Notes: a model not told the origin generated them from the sequence alone. A stretch of 64,000 bases of DNA from CAYRHJ01 sp964424105 (GCA_964424105.1 CAYRHJ010000014.1:62001-126000), one strand, 5' to 3'; shown: positions 8,374-17,848, numbered from the stretch's first letter. Numbers and translations are program-made.

Positions 8374-10593
8374 CTAACTAGGGCCGCGTATCAGCAGCGG
8401 AACGACGGCACAATATTGGTCGGTCCACGTGGGCATGTCGGCTCGCCCATCCACGCGATTCCAATGACCCCGCTCCAACAGCGGTTCCAGCGATTTCATG
8501 TCGCGGGCCACGACGCAATAGATCGACGCCGACTTGCCGCTGAGAAAATGCTCGTGCGAAATGCGGAGGTCCGATCTCGAAATACAGGCCAACCCGGTTG
8601 CGTGGGCGACGTTTCCCACGATGGGGACCAGGTCCAGAAACCGATTGGAGACGTTGAACACGATCATCCCGTCAGTGGCCAACTTCCGCGCGTAGAGCGC
8701 GACGGCTTCCGTCGTCAGCAGGTGCGTCGGCACCGCGTCGGAACTGAACGCATCCAGAATGATCAAGTCGAACTCGCCGTCCCCGGCTTCGTTTAACCGG
8801 AGCCGAGCGTCGCCGACGAGTATGTTCGTCCGTCCGAGGCAGTCCCGCAGATAGGTGAAATACGTCGGATTGGAAGCCACCTCCACGACGCCGGGGTCGA
8901 TCTCGTAAAACGTAAACTCGTCGCCCGCCTGGGCGTAGGTGGCCATGGTTCCGACACCCAGCCCGGCGATCGCGACCCGCTTTGCTTTCTGGCGACGGGA
9001 ATAGATATCAAAGACGTCCCCCAACGGACCGGCACGGTGAAAATACAACAGCGGTTCCCGCCGTCGGTCCGGTTGAGTGTTCTGATTTCCGTGCAGCGTG
9101 GTCCCGTGAAAGAATGCGTGCACGCCCGCCTCCCGATCGACCGTCACGCGCTTGATGCCGAAAAAATTACGCGCCAGATAGATTTGATCCCCAGGCCGCC
9201 CGCCCGCCACCACCGCCAACAGGACCATCAAAACCGCATAACCCAATCCAAATCGCAAGGGCCGTTCCTTGAACGAAAAGCAAACGACTGCCGGCAACCC
9301 AAAAATAAGAGCGGCCACCAGCGTGCGATGTTCCAGCCCCGCCGTCACCACGCCCGATGCAATCCCCCCGGCGACTAAAGCCAGGATGGCTGGACCCAGG
9401 AAATCCCAACGGCGGGCACCCGGTTTTTCCGCTGCAAGGTTGCCCCGTCGTCGTAGAAAGCAGGCCAGCACCAGCATCGCGGGGTATTCAATGACACGGT
9501 CGAATGCCACCGGCGCTATCAGTGCGTTCAACGTGCCGCCCAACACGCCCCCGACGGAAACAAGCAAATAAAATTGTGTCAGATATCGCGTATCCGGGCG
9601 ACGGGCAGCCAATTGACCGTGGCAAACCATGGCTGCGATGAAAAACCCGGCGAGATGAAGCCCCACCAATACCGCGTTCCATTTCAAGAACGACGTGAAC
9701 GTCAAAACCGAAAGCGGAAGCATGACGTAGGGCATCATCCAACTGGCGACACCAAGCGACAAGATGGGTTTGGACATGAACGTCAGGACGAACGTCAACA
9801 GGTACAGGGCCAACGGCAGAATCCACAGCAGCGGTACCGCAGCGATGTCAGTCGTGATATGGGTCGTGACGCCCAGCATCAGACTGGAGGGCACCAATGC
9901 CAACACGATCCAGCGCACGCGATCCAAGTGAGTGATCCGCGGCGCGTCGTGCGAAAAGGTTGGTCGATCGGATGGCGCGATGGCTGCATCGATGCCTCGC
10001 CTGGGGAGAAACCAGGAGAAAACGGCGCACACCACGATGCATCCGGCGCAAAGACCATATCCCGCCGTCCACCATGTGGATTGGCGATCAAGGGGTAACA
10101 ACGGTTCCACGACCAGCGGATATCCCAACAACGCCGCGAAGCTGCCGAGATTGCTGGCCGCGTACAGATAGTACGGATCATGCGCGGACCGATGGCGCGT
10201 CTCCGTCAGCCACTTCTGAAGCAACGGCGCGGTGGAAGAGAGCACAAGAAACGCAAGTCCGACCGTGACCGTCAACTCCTGGAGCAGCCAAGCCACCGGC
10301 GCGTTCGTCAGTTCCGTTCGTTGCGGATTCCCGAAATCGAAGGGTAAAGTCGCCAGCGGAAGTGCGAGCACCGCCAGATGGAGCACGGCTTGACGACGTG
10401 CACCCAATAGCGTCGCGGAGGCGTGGGCGTAGGCATAGCCCGCGAGCAACGCGAACTGAAAAAACACCATGCACGTGTTCCATACAGCCGGCGTACCGCC
10501 GAACAGCGGCAGCAACATCTTTCCGACCATGGGCTGAATAACGAAGATCAACGACGCGCTGCAAAAGAGCGTGATCGCGAAGACGATGATCAT
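8374..10593 (-). CDS. Membrane protein with spermidine-synthase-like domain (fused transporter-like/aminopropyltransferase-like)
   Basis: 739 residues. The first ~480 are hydrophobic, with roughly 12 likely membrane helices (opening IIVFAITLFCSASLIFVIQP). The C-terminal ~230 residues are soluble and match the spermidine-synthase fold: GLGVGTMATYA (SAM-binding glycine loop), YEIDPGVVEVA (acidic residue after strand 2), LVGDARLRL and LIILDAFSSDAVPTHLLT. This composition is a common, poorly characterised bacterial family. The domain probably binds decarboxylated SAM or SAM, but true polyamine synthesis is unproven, and the last motif lacks the classic DSTDP stretch. It acts at the inner membrane. 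No polyamine genes are nearby. The ATG start has no strong ribosome site. Confidence 0.82.
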   Translation of the reverse strand: MIIVFAITLFCSASLIFVIQPMVGKMLLPLFGGTPAVWNTCMVFFQFALLAGYAYAHASATLLGARRQAVLHLAVLALPLATLPFDFGNPQRTELTNAPVAWLLQELTVTVGLAFLVLSSTAPLLQKWLTETRHRSAHDPYYLYAASNLGSFAALLGYPLVVEPLLPLDRQSTWWTAGYGLCAGCIVVCAVFSWFLPRRGIDAAIAPSDRPTFSHDAPRITHLDRVRWIVLALVPSSLMLGVTTHITTDIAAVPLLWILPLALYLLTFVLTFMSKPILSLGVASWMMPYVMLPLSVLTFTSFLKWNAVLVGLHLAGFFIAAMVCHGQLAARRPDTRYLTQFYLLVSVGGVLGGTLNALIAPVAFDRVIEYPAMLVLACFLRRRGNLAAEKPGARRWDFLGPAILALVAGGIASGVVTAGLEHRTLVAALIFGLPAVVCFSFKERPLRFGLGYAVLMVLLAVVAGGRPGDQIYLARNFFGIKRVTVDREAGVHAFFHGTTLHGNQNTQPDRRREPLLYFHRAGPLGDVFDIYSRRQKAKRVAIAGLGVGTMATYAQAGDEFTFYEIDPGVVEVASNPTYFTYLRDCLGRTNILVGDARLRLNEAGDGEFDLIILDAFSSDAVPTHLLTTEAVALYARKLATDGMIVFNVSNRFLDLVPIVGNVAHATGLACISRSDLRISHEHFLSGKSASIYCVVARDMKSLEPLLERGHWNRVDGRADMPTWTDQYCAVVPLLIRGPS

Positions 10594-10988
10594 AGAATTC
10601 TGCCGACATCAGGTGCCAATACTTGTTCGATAGAACGCGGGCGTAGTGTACACGTGCGGATTTCATGCGAAACGACTGGCCGCAAAATCGCCGATCATTC
10701 CGCCGTCGATTGAATCGCGGGGCTGAAAATCGAACCGGAATAAATTGGACCCGCAACGACAATTCCAGCACAAGACAGGCTGCCGGAAACCATAACTGCT
10801 TTTCAATTAACCTGTTATGGCCGATGCCCGCCCCAATCGATCCGCGCTTTGCAGTCTAAGTTTTCACCATTGATGCCGTTGCAGGGTCGATGAAGGGCGG
10901 CTATCCTACCGGTGCTTGAGAAGTCAAGCGTCGCACGGGGGTGCGCAACGTTACCTGTCTAGAGTGGGTCGATCGAAAGGGGGAACCA
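10594..10988. other. Divergent intergenic region, no gene seen
   Basis: Lies between the spermidine-synthase-like gene (minus) and a PEP-CTERM-like gene (plus). It is more A+T-rich than its neighbours, as expected for a promoter region, but no confident -35/-10 pair was found. No repeat units of Family A or B are present. Confidence 0.4.
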
Positions 10989-11747
10989 ATGTTTTCGCGA
11001 GTGATTGCTTGTTTTGTTTTGGCGTTGGCAGTTCTGTGCGTACCGGTATTCGCAGATCCTGTGCTCGGCGACAGAATAAGCCGATTGCACAATCATCCGG
11101 ATGGCGGTGCCCAACCGACGTTGTACGGTCAGCGCGGATCCGGCGGCATATTCACATTTGATTTCGATCACATCGACGGATTCGGTCGATCAGCAAACTT
11201 GCGGATGTCGCTCGATCTCAGCCGCGGCTCCATCCGAATCTGGGGAGATACATTTGGTGGCTTGAACTCCGGCACTGCCTTCGCCGCGCCTGGTGAACTT
11301 GTGGGGTGGTGGAACGTCGATTTTACGTACAATCTGAGCGCGGAGAGTCTGGAGCCTAGCGACGACGTCGTCGTTGTCCATTCCGGCGGATTCGGCACCC
11401 CGAACACCGGCGTGTTCAGAAGGGAAGCTGACGCAAAAAACGCCGTTGCCGACAATCACCTGCTCGTGGACTACGCAGGCGGTAACATGGTCAACGGCAG
11501 GCCGTTCACGTATCGCCTCGGCGATGAAAACGACGATGCGGGGCATCGCCTGGGCAGTCACCCTGATTGGCCCTACGACATCAGCGAGTGGGGTTGGCCC
11601 AATGAAACGATTCCCAATGAACACTTCGCGGCTTCGGACTGGTTGTTCGCCGTTGGAAACGCACCCGTACCATTGCCGAGCGCCGCTGGATTGGGTTTGA
11701 TCGGCCTGCTGGTCGTCCTGCGTCGGCGTCGAGGGATCAAAGCCTGA
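10989..11747 (+). CDS. Secreted protein with PEP-CTERM-like sorting tail
   Basis: 252 residues from the ATG at 10989, which has GGGGGAACC directly upstream; an upstream in-frame ATG would hide the signal peptide. The N-terminus is a signal peptide (MFSRVIACFVLALAVLC, cut after VFA-DP). The middle is rich in Gly, Asp and aromatic residues and has no recognised enzyme motif. The last 30 residues are PLPSAAGLGLIGLLVVL followed by RRRRGIKA: Pro-containing motif, hydrophobic helix, Arg cluster. That is the tripartite layout of PEP-CTERM/exosortase substrates. It is inferred to be exported and processed by an exosortase encoded elsewhere. Two other proteins in the window (23510, 24319) have the same tail. 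Confidence 0.75.
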   Translation: MFSRVIACFVLALAVLCVPVFADPVLGDRISRLHNHPDGGAQPTLYGQRGSGGIFTFDFDHIDGFGRSANLRMSLDLSRGSIRIWGDTFGGLNSGTAFAAPGELVGWWNVDFTYNLSAESLEPSDDVVVVHSGGFGTPNTGVFRREADAKNAVADNHLLVDYAGGNMVNGRPFTYRLGDENDDAGHRLGSHPDWPYDISEWGWPNETIPNEHFAASDWLFAVGNAPVPLPSAAGLGLIGLLVVLRRRRGIKA

Positions 11748-11779
11748 TCGAGATTTCGAATTTCACACGGACGTTGGCC

Positions 11780-11809
11780 GGCCCGGAACAACTCTCCGGG
11801 CCGTTTTTT
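11780..11809 (+). terminator. Intrinsic terminator after the PEP-CTERM-like gene
   Basis: Perfect 8-bp stem GGCCCGGA / TCCGGGCC with a 7-nt loop, then GTTTTTTC. It lies 33 bp after the stop codon and ends the transcript before the VWA gene. Confidence 0.85.
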
Positions 11810-11914
11810 CGCGCCGGGTCCCCGCGCCGCGTCACCTGTGGTAGAGTGTTGAGGCCACGATGCGTTTCCCGAGAAACAAAGCAGGTGCCCCGATTCGAAC
11901 GGCGGTGTAATGAA

Positions 11915-13051
11915 ATGATGCGGTTCATCTATCAGGAATGGGACGGTCAGGAATTTCCCACCCAACAGCATTTGAGCGCGTTTCAGGCGTTCTTGGATTT
12001 CGTCATGGACTACGGTGACGAAGCCATGCGGGCCCTGAAGGACATGGAGCTTGATCCCGACCAGCAGGAAATGATCCAGCAGTGGATCGACGACGGCCTG
12101 CTGGAAAAAGCCGGGGCACGTTTTCGCCTGACCCCACGAGCCATCAACAGCCTGCAACGCAAGGCCTTGATGGAAGTGTTCAGGGACATGAAGCCCAACG
12201 CATCAGAAGGGCACGAAACCCATTCTTCCGGCCGAGGCGGCGAGCGCTGTGAAGGCACGCGGGCCTACCAATTCGGCGACCCGGTCAGCGATCTGGCCAC
12301 GCACGAGACCCTGCGAAACGCGATCGGCCGCACGGGCGGTGGTGTCCCCATTGCATTGAATGAGCAGGATTTCGAGGTCTACCATACCGAAAGCAAAGCC
12401 ACGTGCAGCACCGTGATCCTTCTGGATATGTCCGGGTCGATGTCTCGCTGGCAGCGATTTACATCGGCCAAGCGCTGTGCCATGGCGGTTCACGCCCTGA
12501 TTCGCCAGCGATTCGCTTTGGACACCGTGGACGTGGTTGGATTTCATTCTTCCGCGGAGATCATCCCCGAACACAAGCTGCCGCTGTTGGTTCCCAAGCG
12601 AGTCAGCTTGTTCGACCCCGAAATCGACATGCAAGTGCCGCTCGATCAAATGCAGCACGCACCGCAGCATTTCACCAATCTGCAAATGGGTCTGCGGATG
12701 GCCGGTCGGATTCTAGGCCACCGCGGCGGCGCCAACAAGCAAGTTTTCATCATCACCGACGGTCAACCCACCGCGCATCTCGACGGGGACATTGTACGCC
12801 TGATTTACCCGCCGGCGGAATCCACGGTCATGGCCACGCTGACTGAAGCCATGCTTCTGTCGCGTCGCGGCGTTCGTTTTTCGACTTTCGCGTTGATCGA
12901 AGATTACTTCTACATGGACTGGGTGGGGTTTGTGGACCAGTTGACCAGGCTGACGCGCGGGGTCGCGTTCTATTGCACCAGCGCCGAGCTGTCCGGGGCC
13001 ATCATGGAGTCCTACCTGACCGGGCGAAAACGGCGGACAAACATTTCCTGA
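11915..13051 (+). CDS. VWA-domain protein, likely partner of the ChlI-like ATPase
   Basis: 378 residues from the ATG at 11915 (the next codon is also ATG); the longer open frame runs back through the terminator and is rejected. The N-terminal ~150 residues are helical and acidic. A von Willebrand A domain follows, with the MIDAS motif at residues 171-175 (LLDMSGSMS), a Thr-containing loop near HFTNLQMGL and a third metal loop at IITDGQPTAH. In the magnesium-chelatase and MoxR systems, such VWA proteins bind their substrate or scaffold through the metal site and are driven by an AAA+ ATPase; the ChlI-like ATPase at 1431 is the obvious candidate, although 9 kb away. It acts in the cytoplasm, since no signal peptide is present. 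Substrate unknown. Confidence 0.82.
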   Translation: MMRFIYQEWDGQEFPTQQHLSAFQAFLDFVMDYGDEAMRALKDMELDPDQQEMIQQWIDDGLLEKAGARFRLTPRAINSLQRKALMEVFRDMKPNASEGHETHSSGRGGERCEGTRAYQFGDPVSDLATHETLRNAIGRTGGGVPIALNEQDFEVYHTESKATCSTVILLDMSGSMSRWQRFTSAKRCAMAVHALIRQRFALDTVDVVGFHSSAEIIPEHKLPLLVPKRVSLFDPEIDMQVPLDQMQHAPQHFTNLQMGLRMAGRILGHRGGANKQVFIITDGQPTAHLDGDIVRLIYPPAESTVMATLTEAMLLSRRGVRFSTFALIEDYFYMDWVGFVDQLTRLTRGVAFYCTSAELSGAIMESYLTGRKRRTNIS

Positions 13052-13106
13052 ACATGCGTTGACTGCACGACGCGTGGATCGCGATCACCCACGTCACACC
13101 GATCCG

Positions 13107-13781
13107 TCACGCGTCGCAAAACGATAGAATCGCACGTTCATTATCATGCCAACACCGCTTGGCGGAATGATGGCTGGGAAGTTCGAGCGTCACCACTGCC
13201 AGGCCCAGCTCCCCACCGGCCCAGGTTCCGAAACTGCCCGGTGTGGCGTAGCCGATCGAGGCCCGAACCGGATAACCGTTGTAGTGCGACATCCGCCCGG
13301 CCGGCTCGCGCGCCGGTCCATCATAATTATTACAAAACCTGCCGTGGCTGATTGAGTGAAGTGTCAGGATTCGCACCGGTCGAAGTCGGTCGATCAACGC
13401 AATGATGGCCCGCGTTTCCGGTTCTGATGCGGGGCGCGATCCGCCGTGATGACGAGAGCGCATCGGACTTTCCACCCAATCCGACGTCGGAAAATTCCTG
13501 TTGATGTCCACGCCGTTGGCATTCTTGCGCCGGCGAACGACGTAACCGTCAGGATTGACCACGGGAACCACGACGACGGATCGCGATCGTCCCGCAAGCA
13601 CCGCCAAAAGCCGGCGGGCGAGGTCCACGCTTTTCGGTTCATCCCCGTGTGTGCCGGCCAAGACGAGTACGGACGGTCGATCGGTTCCGCAAATCCACGA
13701 CTCGATGGGCCTGCCCTGCACTGATTTTCCCAGAATGTGGGATGGCATGGAAAAAATCGTCAAGCTGTTTTGGGCAGGCAT
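13107..13781 (-). CDS. M14-family zinc peptidase (MpaA-like murein peptide amidase)
   Basis: 224 residues, the short form of the M14 fold. Zinc ligands and active-site residues are visible in order: GTHGDEP (HxxE), VNPDGYVVRRRKNANGVDIN with RNFP (substrate-binding Asn-Arg), LHSISH (third His) and VTLELPSH (catalytic Glu). The length and the HGDEP start resemble MpaA, which trims murein tripeptides in cell-wall recycling; succinylglutamate-desuccinylase-like peptidases are the alternative. No signal peptide is seen, in keeping with a cytoplasmic recycling role. An internal ATG at 13748 could be the real start. It faces the VWA gene, with 55 bp between the two stops. Confidence 0.78.
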   Translation of the reverse strand: MPAQNSLTIFSMPSHILGKSVQGRPIESWICGTDRPSVLVLAGTHGDEPKSVDLARRLLAVLAGRSRSVVVVPVVNPDGYVVRRRKNANGVDINRNFPTSDWVESPMRSRHHGGSRPASEPETRAIIALIDRLRPVRILTLHSISHGRFCNNYDGPAREPAGRMSHYNGYPVRASIGYATPGSFGTWAGGELGLAVVTLELPSHHSAKRCWHDNERAILSFCDA

Positions 13782-13923
13782 CTGGCAAACGTACGCCGAT
13801 TTGCAGTCGCATTTGCAGTCGCATTGGCAGTCTTAACGATGCTGATGGCGGGTCGATGCACGAAGTTTCCCGGGCCGACGAGGTCGGTACGATAGGGTCG
13901 CCCTCGACGTACCAACACGCCCG

Positions 13924-15039
13924 TCAGTTTGCGCTGGCTGCCAGGGCAGACGCAGCCAATCGACGGCGGGGGGGCGCTGGGGCTTTGGTACGCAAAGCCA
14001 CCGATGCCCGCGCGCGTTTCGGTTGAACCACCGACGGTTCCGTGAAAAATCCGGCGATGTTCCGAAATCGCTCGTATCTTCGCTTCACGATCGATTCAAT
14101 TTTGGGTCCCTTGAGGTCGCGGATCGTCTCGGTAATGTAGTTTTCAAGTGCCAGCGATGCCTCTTCCGGACCCCGGTGAGCGCCGCCCAGCGGCTCAGAA
14201 ATGATATCATCGATAATTCCGAGCTTCTTCAAGTCCTTCGCAGTGAATCGAAGGGCCTCCGCCGCACGCTCGCGAAATTCAGCCGTCTTCCAAAGAATGG
14301 CCGCGCATCCTTCCGCGGAAATCACCGAGTAAAACGAATGTTCAAACAAGGCCACCCGATCCCCGACGCCGATGCCCAACGCTCCGCCGCTGCCACCCTC
14401 GCCGATGACGACGCACACGATCGGCGTGCGTAGTCTGGACATTTCCATCATGTTGACGGCAATCGCATGCGAAATGCCACGCTCTTCCGACCCAATTCCC
14501 GGATAAGCGCCTTGTGTGTCTATCAGGCACACCACGGGAAGCTTGAACTTCTCCGCCAGCTTCATTTTTTGAAGGGCCTTGCGATAACCCTCCGGGTGAG
14601 CGCATCCGAAATTGCACGCCAATCGCTCGCGGGTGTCCTTGCCCTTGTTGTGGCCCACCACCATCACCTTATGCCCACCGATTCGTCCGAAGCCGGTGAT
14701 GATGGCTGCATCGTCGGAAAAGGTCCGGTCTCCGTGAAGTTCGCAGAAGTCCTCGACCACGTTGCGAATGTGGTCGGTGATCAGCGGGCGCTGGGGGTGA
14801 CGAGCAACGAGAACCGTCTCCCAAGCGGTCAAATGGGAATACAATTGCTTCGTCTTTCCGACAAGCCGGGCCTTCTGCTGGCGAATCTCAGCCGCATGGT
14901 CCCGATGGGAATTACGCTGTTCGTTTTCCAGCGCCACAATATCTTGATGAATACGCAGCAGCGGCTTCTCGAATTCCAAGAACCCGATCCCCGCCACGTA
15001 CGCCGAGTCCCGTTCCTGCACCGATTCCGACTTGCCCAT
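13924..15039 (-). CDS. accA: Acetyl-CoA carboxylase carboxyltransferase, alpha subunit
   Basis: 371 residues from the ATG at 15039, which has GGAAGA 7 nt upstream; the longer frame begins at a TTG without a ribosome site. Family landmarks: FLEFEKPLL near the start, HGDRTFSDDAAIITG, GHNKGKDTRERLACNFG, AHPEGYRKALQKM, LIDTQGAYPGIGSEERG and IGEGGSGGALGIGVGD. With AccD it transfers carboxyl from biotin to acetyl-CoA, the first step of fatty-acid synthesis. Compared with typical AccA (~320 residues) there is a C-terminal extension of ~40 residues that is basic and Ala/Arg-rich, of unknown use. accD, accB and accC are not in the window. Upstream, a palindrome at 15199-15224 may serve as an operator. 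Confidence 0.95.
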   Translation of the reverse strand: MGKSESVQERDSAYVAGIGFLEFEKPLLRIHQDIVALENEQRNSHRDHAAEIRQQKARLVGKTKQLYSHLTAWETVLVARHPQRPLITDHIRNVVEDFCELHGDRTFSDDAAIITGFGRIGGHKVMVVGHNKGKDTRERLACNFGCAHPEGYRKALQKMKLAEKFKLPVVCLIDTQGAYPGIGSEERGISHAIAVNMMEMSRLRTPIVCVVIGEGGSGGALGIGVGDRVALFEHSFYSVISAEGCAAILWKTAEFRERAAEALRFTAKDLKKLGIIDDIISEPLGGAHRGPEEASLALENYITETIRDLKGPKIESIVKRRYERFRNIAGFFTEPSVVQPKRARASVALRTKAPAPPRRRLAASALAASAN

Positions 15040-15180
15040 CAGGGTTCTTCCATTCTCGCTAGCGGCAACCAAATCCAAATCTAACGCTGTCCTAATATAC
15101 GCCGCGCCGAGAATAAGGTAACACCGAAAGGCCAGCGGGCAAGTGGTTTTTCACTCCGCTCAAAATCAGTCACACTTTAT

Positions 15181-15224
15181 TTGACAAACATATTCGCAGT
15201 GAATTATGTCGTAACCTAATTCAC
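15181..15224 (+). promoter_or_regulatory. Candidate promoter overlapping a 10-nt-spaced palindrome
   Basis: TTGACA at 15181-15186 is followed by a TATGTC-like -10 region at about 18 bp spacing. The palindrome GTGAATTA (15199-15206) / TAATTCAC (15217-15224) is perfect over 8 bp and overlaps the -10. It sits between accA (minus) and the diguanylate cyclase (plus) and could control either. Both the promoter and the operator are inferred from sequence only. Confidence 0.4.
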
Positions 15225-15476
15225 AGCATAAGGTTCAGATCATTCACTCCCATCACCGATTCCGTCCCCTGTTCAGCGACGTTCGACAATTTTCAACCGC
15301 CAAAATCTCCCGAATCGTACGGTAAAGTTGTCGAGTGCTTCCCGTTTTGGGAGGCGGAAGCTCCGACTTATAGGACGTGCTCCCTCCAACGCGAGCACTC
15401 CCGTTGACACAATCGGGGTGGGAGCAAGTGGCCGCGGCGTATGGCGAGGCCATGCATTTCGGATTGGGGAGACAGG

Positions 15477-16874
15477 ATGCGACAGTTCGGACAGACGCTT
15501 TCCGAGGCGTTGACCCGCCCGCTGGTCATTGCCATGGCCGCTTGCGCCTTGGCGGTGGGTGCAGTTCATTTTGCCATCAGTGTAGCCGAACGCAGCACGA
15601 GCCATGATGAGCGACTTCAATCATTGGCCAGAATCGGGGCGGAGAGCTTCCCAATTCGAGCCAAGAATGGTGGGTTTGCCTGGGCCGCGTCCAACGCGAC
15701 AAGCAAACGTCCCGATGAAAACGATTTCCAGCAATTCCGGGATTGGTCGTGGGCGTTTGTTACAGATCGGGATGTTATCGGCGTGGGCTGGGTCGACGCG
15801 GACGGGTTTATCATGGCTGTGCAGCCCGATGACTTGGCCGGCACCATCGGTCACGCCCACGTCAGCAAAGTCGGCGACGGCTGGGTCGCGCTGGATGGTG
15901 TCGCGGGCGAATTGAACGTGTTTCGTCAACCCGTGGGAGACGGGGCCTCCGTCGTTCTGATTGGGCGAAAAAGACAATTCTTGTCGGAGGTGGCACACCG
16001 GTCGTGGCCGATGTGGGTGCTCGTCGTCTTGATGGTGGGCATATTCTGGGCCTGGTCGCGACGGCTGGTGGATCAACGGGTGCTGGCTCCGTTGCGTGCG
16101 GTTCGCGCGTTGGCTGATCCGGCAGACGATCGTCGAGCCGGGCGGGTCGCAACACAGGGCGACATCGACCTGGGGCGGTTAATACACAACATCACTCGTC
16201 TGGCGGAAGATAACAAGAGTTCTCGCGTTCGCCTGCGGCAGTTGAAACGGTCGATGGACGCCCACGTAGCCCATCAAACCCGTCAGATCGAGGTCATGTT
16301 GCGGCGAGCCAAGAAGCAGGCCTGGATCGATCCCTTGACGGGCCTGGGGAATCGACGTCTGCTGGACGATCGACTGGAGGCATTGGTATCGGATAGCCTA
16401 TCGCAGGGAGACGATCTTTCCATCGCGATTTTCGATCTGGACAATTTCAAGGGGTTGAACGACTCGCAGGGCCACGCCAAGGGCGACGAGCTGTTATCGT
16501 TCGTCGGGGAGCTTTTACGGGGGTCATTGCGATCGAGCGACATCGGTTTGCGACTGGGAGGAGATGAATTCGCGGTCGTCTTGATGGGTTGTGCGATCGA
16601 GAAAGCCGCGGAAACCGCCGACCGGCTGATCAAACTACTCAGCCAACGTGCGTCGTTTTTCAAGGTCAAACCGCCTGTCACCATGAGCGCCGGAGTCGCG
16701 TCACTGAACTATCACACCCCGCGAACCGGAGCCGAGCTGCTCGCCGCCGCCGACGCAGGTTTGTATCGCGCCAAACGGGCCGGCAAGTGCTCCGTGGGGA
16801 TCGTGCCCCCGACCGTGGCGTCTACCGCTTCCGTACCTACGCGGCGCGCACTGGGCAAAACCGCGATCATCTGA
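15477..16874 (+). CDS. Membrane-bound diguanylate cyclase (GGDEF)
   Basis: 465 residues from the ATG at 15477, with GGGGAGACAGG upstream. There is an N-terminal membrane helix (VIAMAACALAVGAVHFAIS), a periplasmic sensor-like region of ~150 residues with no clear family, a second membrane helix (MWVLVVLMVGIFWAW) and a short HAMP-like linker (LVDQRVLAPLRAVRALA). The C-terminal GGDEF domain starts at DPLTGLGNRRLLDDR. The catalytic motif is intact (RLGGDEFAVVL), and the RxxD inhibitory site is present five residues before it (RSSD). It should make cyclic di-GMP from GTP and be subject to product inhibition. The signal sensed is unknown. No partner phosphodiesterase is nearby. Confidence 0.9.
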   Translation: MRQFGQTLSEALTRPLVIAMAACALAVGAVHFAISVAERSTSHDERLQSLARIGAESFPIRAKNGGFAWAASNATSKRPDENDFQQFRDWSWAFVTDRDVIGVGWVDADGFIMAVQPDDLAGTIGHAHVSKVGDGWVALDGVAGELNVFRQPVGDGASVVLIGRKRQFLSEVAHRSWPMWVLVVLMVGIFWAWSRRLVDQRVLAPLRAVRALADPADDRRAGRVATQGDIDLGRLIHNITRLAEDNKSSRVRLRQLKRSMDAHVAHQTRQIEVMLRRAKKQAWIDPLTGLGNRRLLDDRLEALVSDSLSQGDDLSIAIFDLDNFKGLNDSQGHAKGDELLSFVGELLRGSLRSSDIGLRLGGDEFAVVLMGCAIEKAAETADRLIKLLSQRASFFKVKPPVTMSAGVASLNYHTPRTGAELLAAADAGLYRAKRAGKCSVGIVPPTVASTASVPTRRALGKTAII

Positions 16875-16924
16875 CATCGCCGTTCGAAAACACCGTTGTT
16901 TCACCATTGGACGGGCGTCAGCAT

Positions 16925-17848
16925 CTAACAGCCTCGCCAGTTCCGCTGCCATTCAATCGCCAACGGCAACCCCGCGCTCAGCGGCGTCTGCGGGTCGTAC
17001 ATCAGCAGGCGGCGGGCCTTGCTGATGTCCGCGACGTAACGCGTGACTTCACCGGCCCGCGACTCTTCATACGTCACCTTGGGCGCTTTGCCCAAGGCCA
17101 TGCCGATCATCGAAACGACGTCTTGCAACGTGTATCCCTGCCCGTAGGCCAGGTTGATCGTCTGGTTTTTCACCCGATCCGCAGCCAACGCGTCGATCCC
17201 CGCGACGACCCCCGCGATGCAATCGTCAATGTACGTGAAATCCAGCACCTTGATCCGCCCGAAAACGGTGATGGGCTGTTCACGACCGATTCGATCGATG
17301 AACAACGGCACCACGCGCTCCATGCGATCCAGATCACAATCGAAACGCCCATACACGTTGCTGAATCGAAACACCAGATACGGCAGGCCGTAGCATTCCG
17401 CGTACGAATAGATCAGCGCTTCGCCGGCGATCTTGCTGGCTGAATAGGGGCTTTCCGCCACAACGAAATCAGCGGCGGCTTCGTCCGTCACGTGCCGATG
17501 AATGTCGCCGTACACCTCGCGTGAACTGGCAAATACAATCGGTGTCGCCGTCGCCCGAGCATACTCCAACGCGGAAAACGCCATGCGGATGTTTTCCATC
17601 GCCCGTGACGGGTTCTTGACCAGTTCGAACACCTTGGCGTGTGCGGCGCAATGCAAGACCACGTCGAATTTGCCTTCCGGCCAATCGTCCGCCGTCACAG
17701 CCGTCAAATCCAGTTCCCGCGTGTCGATCGTTTTTGTCCAGGGATTCGCCCGGCGGTCCACACCGACAACCATTCCGCCGCGTTCCAACAACGCCAAGCC
17801 GACGTTTGTCCCAATCAGGCCGCTCGATCCCGTAATCAACACCTTCAT
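16925..17848 (-). CDS. NAD-dependent epimerase/dehydratase (sugar nucleotide)
   Basis: 307 residues, the usual length for extended SDR epimerases. The N-terminus has the Rossmann motif TGSSGLIG; the active site comprises FASSREVYGD (Ser/Ser) and YSASKIAGE (YxxxK). RFSNVYGRF and DFTYIDDCIAG are typical of the UDP-glucose 4-epimerase/GDP-mannose group. It changes the configuration of, or dehydrates, a nucleotide sugar in the cytoplasm, probably for surface polysaccharide. The heptose genes hldE-gmhA lie 3 kb away, so an HldD-like role crossed my mind, but the N-terminus and length do not point specifically to it. It is convergent with the diguanylate cyclase gene, 50 bp apart. Confidence 0.85.
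   Translation of the reverse strand: MKVLITGSSGLIGTNVGLALLERGGMVVGVDRRANPWTKTIDTRELDLTAVTADDWPEGKFDVVLHCAAHAKVFELVKNPSRAMENIRMAFSALEYARATATPIVFASSREVYGDIHRHVTDEAAADFVVAESPYSASKIAGEALIYSYAECYGLPYLVFRFSNVYGRFDCDLDRMERVVPLFIDRIGREQPITVFGRIKVLDFTYIDDCIAGVVAGIDALAADRVKNQTINLAYGQGYTLQDVVSMIGMALGKAPKVTYEESRAGEVTRYVADISKARRLLMYDPQTPLSAGLPLAIEWQRNWRGC

Noticed and set aside
16925..17848. HldD (ADP-heptose epimerase)
   Set aside because: The N-terminal loop and general pattern fit generic UDP/GDP-sugar epimerases; proximity to hldE-gmhA alone is not enough.
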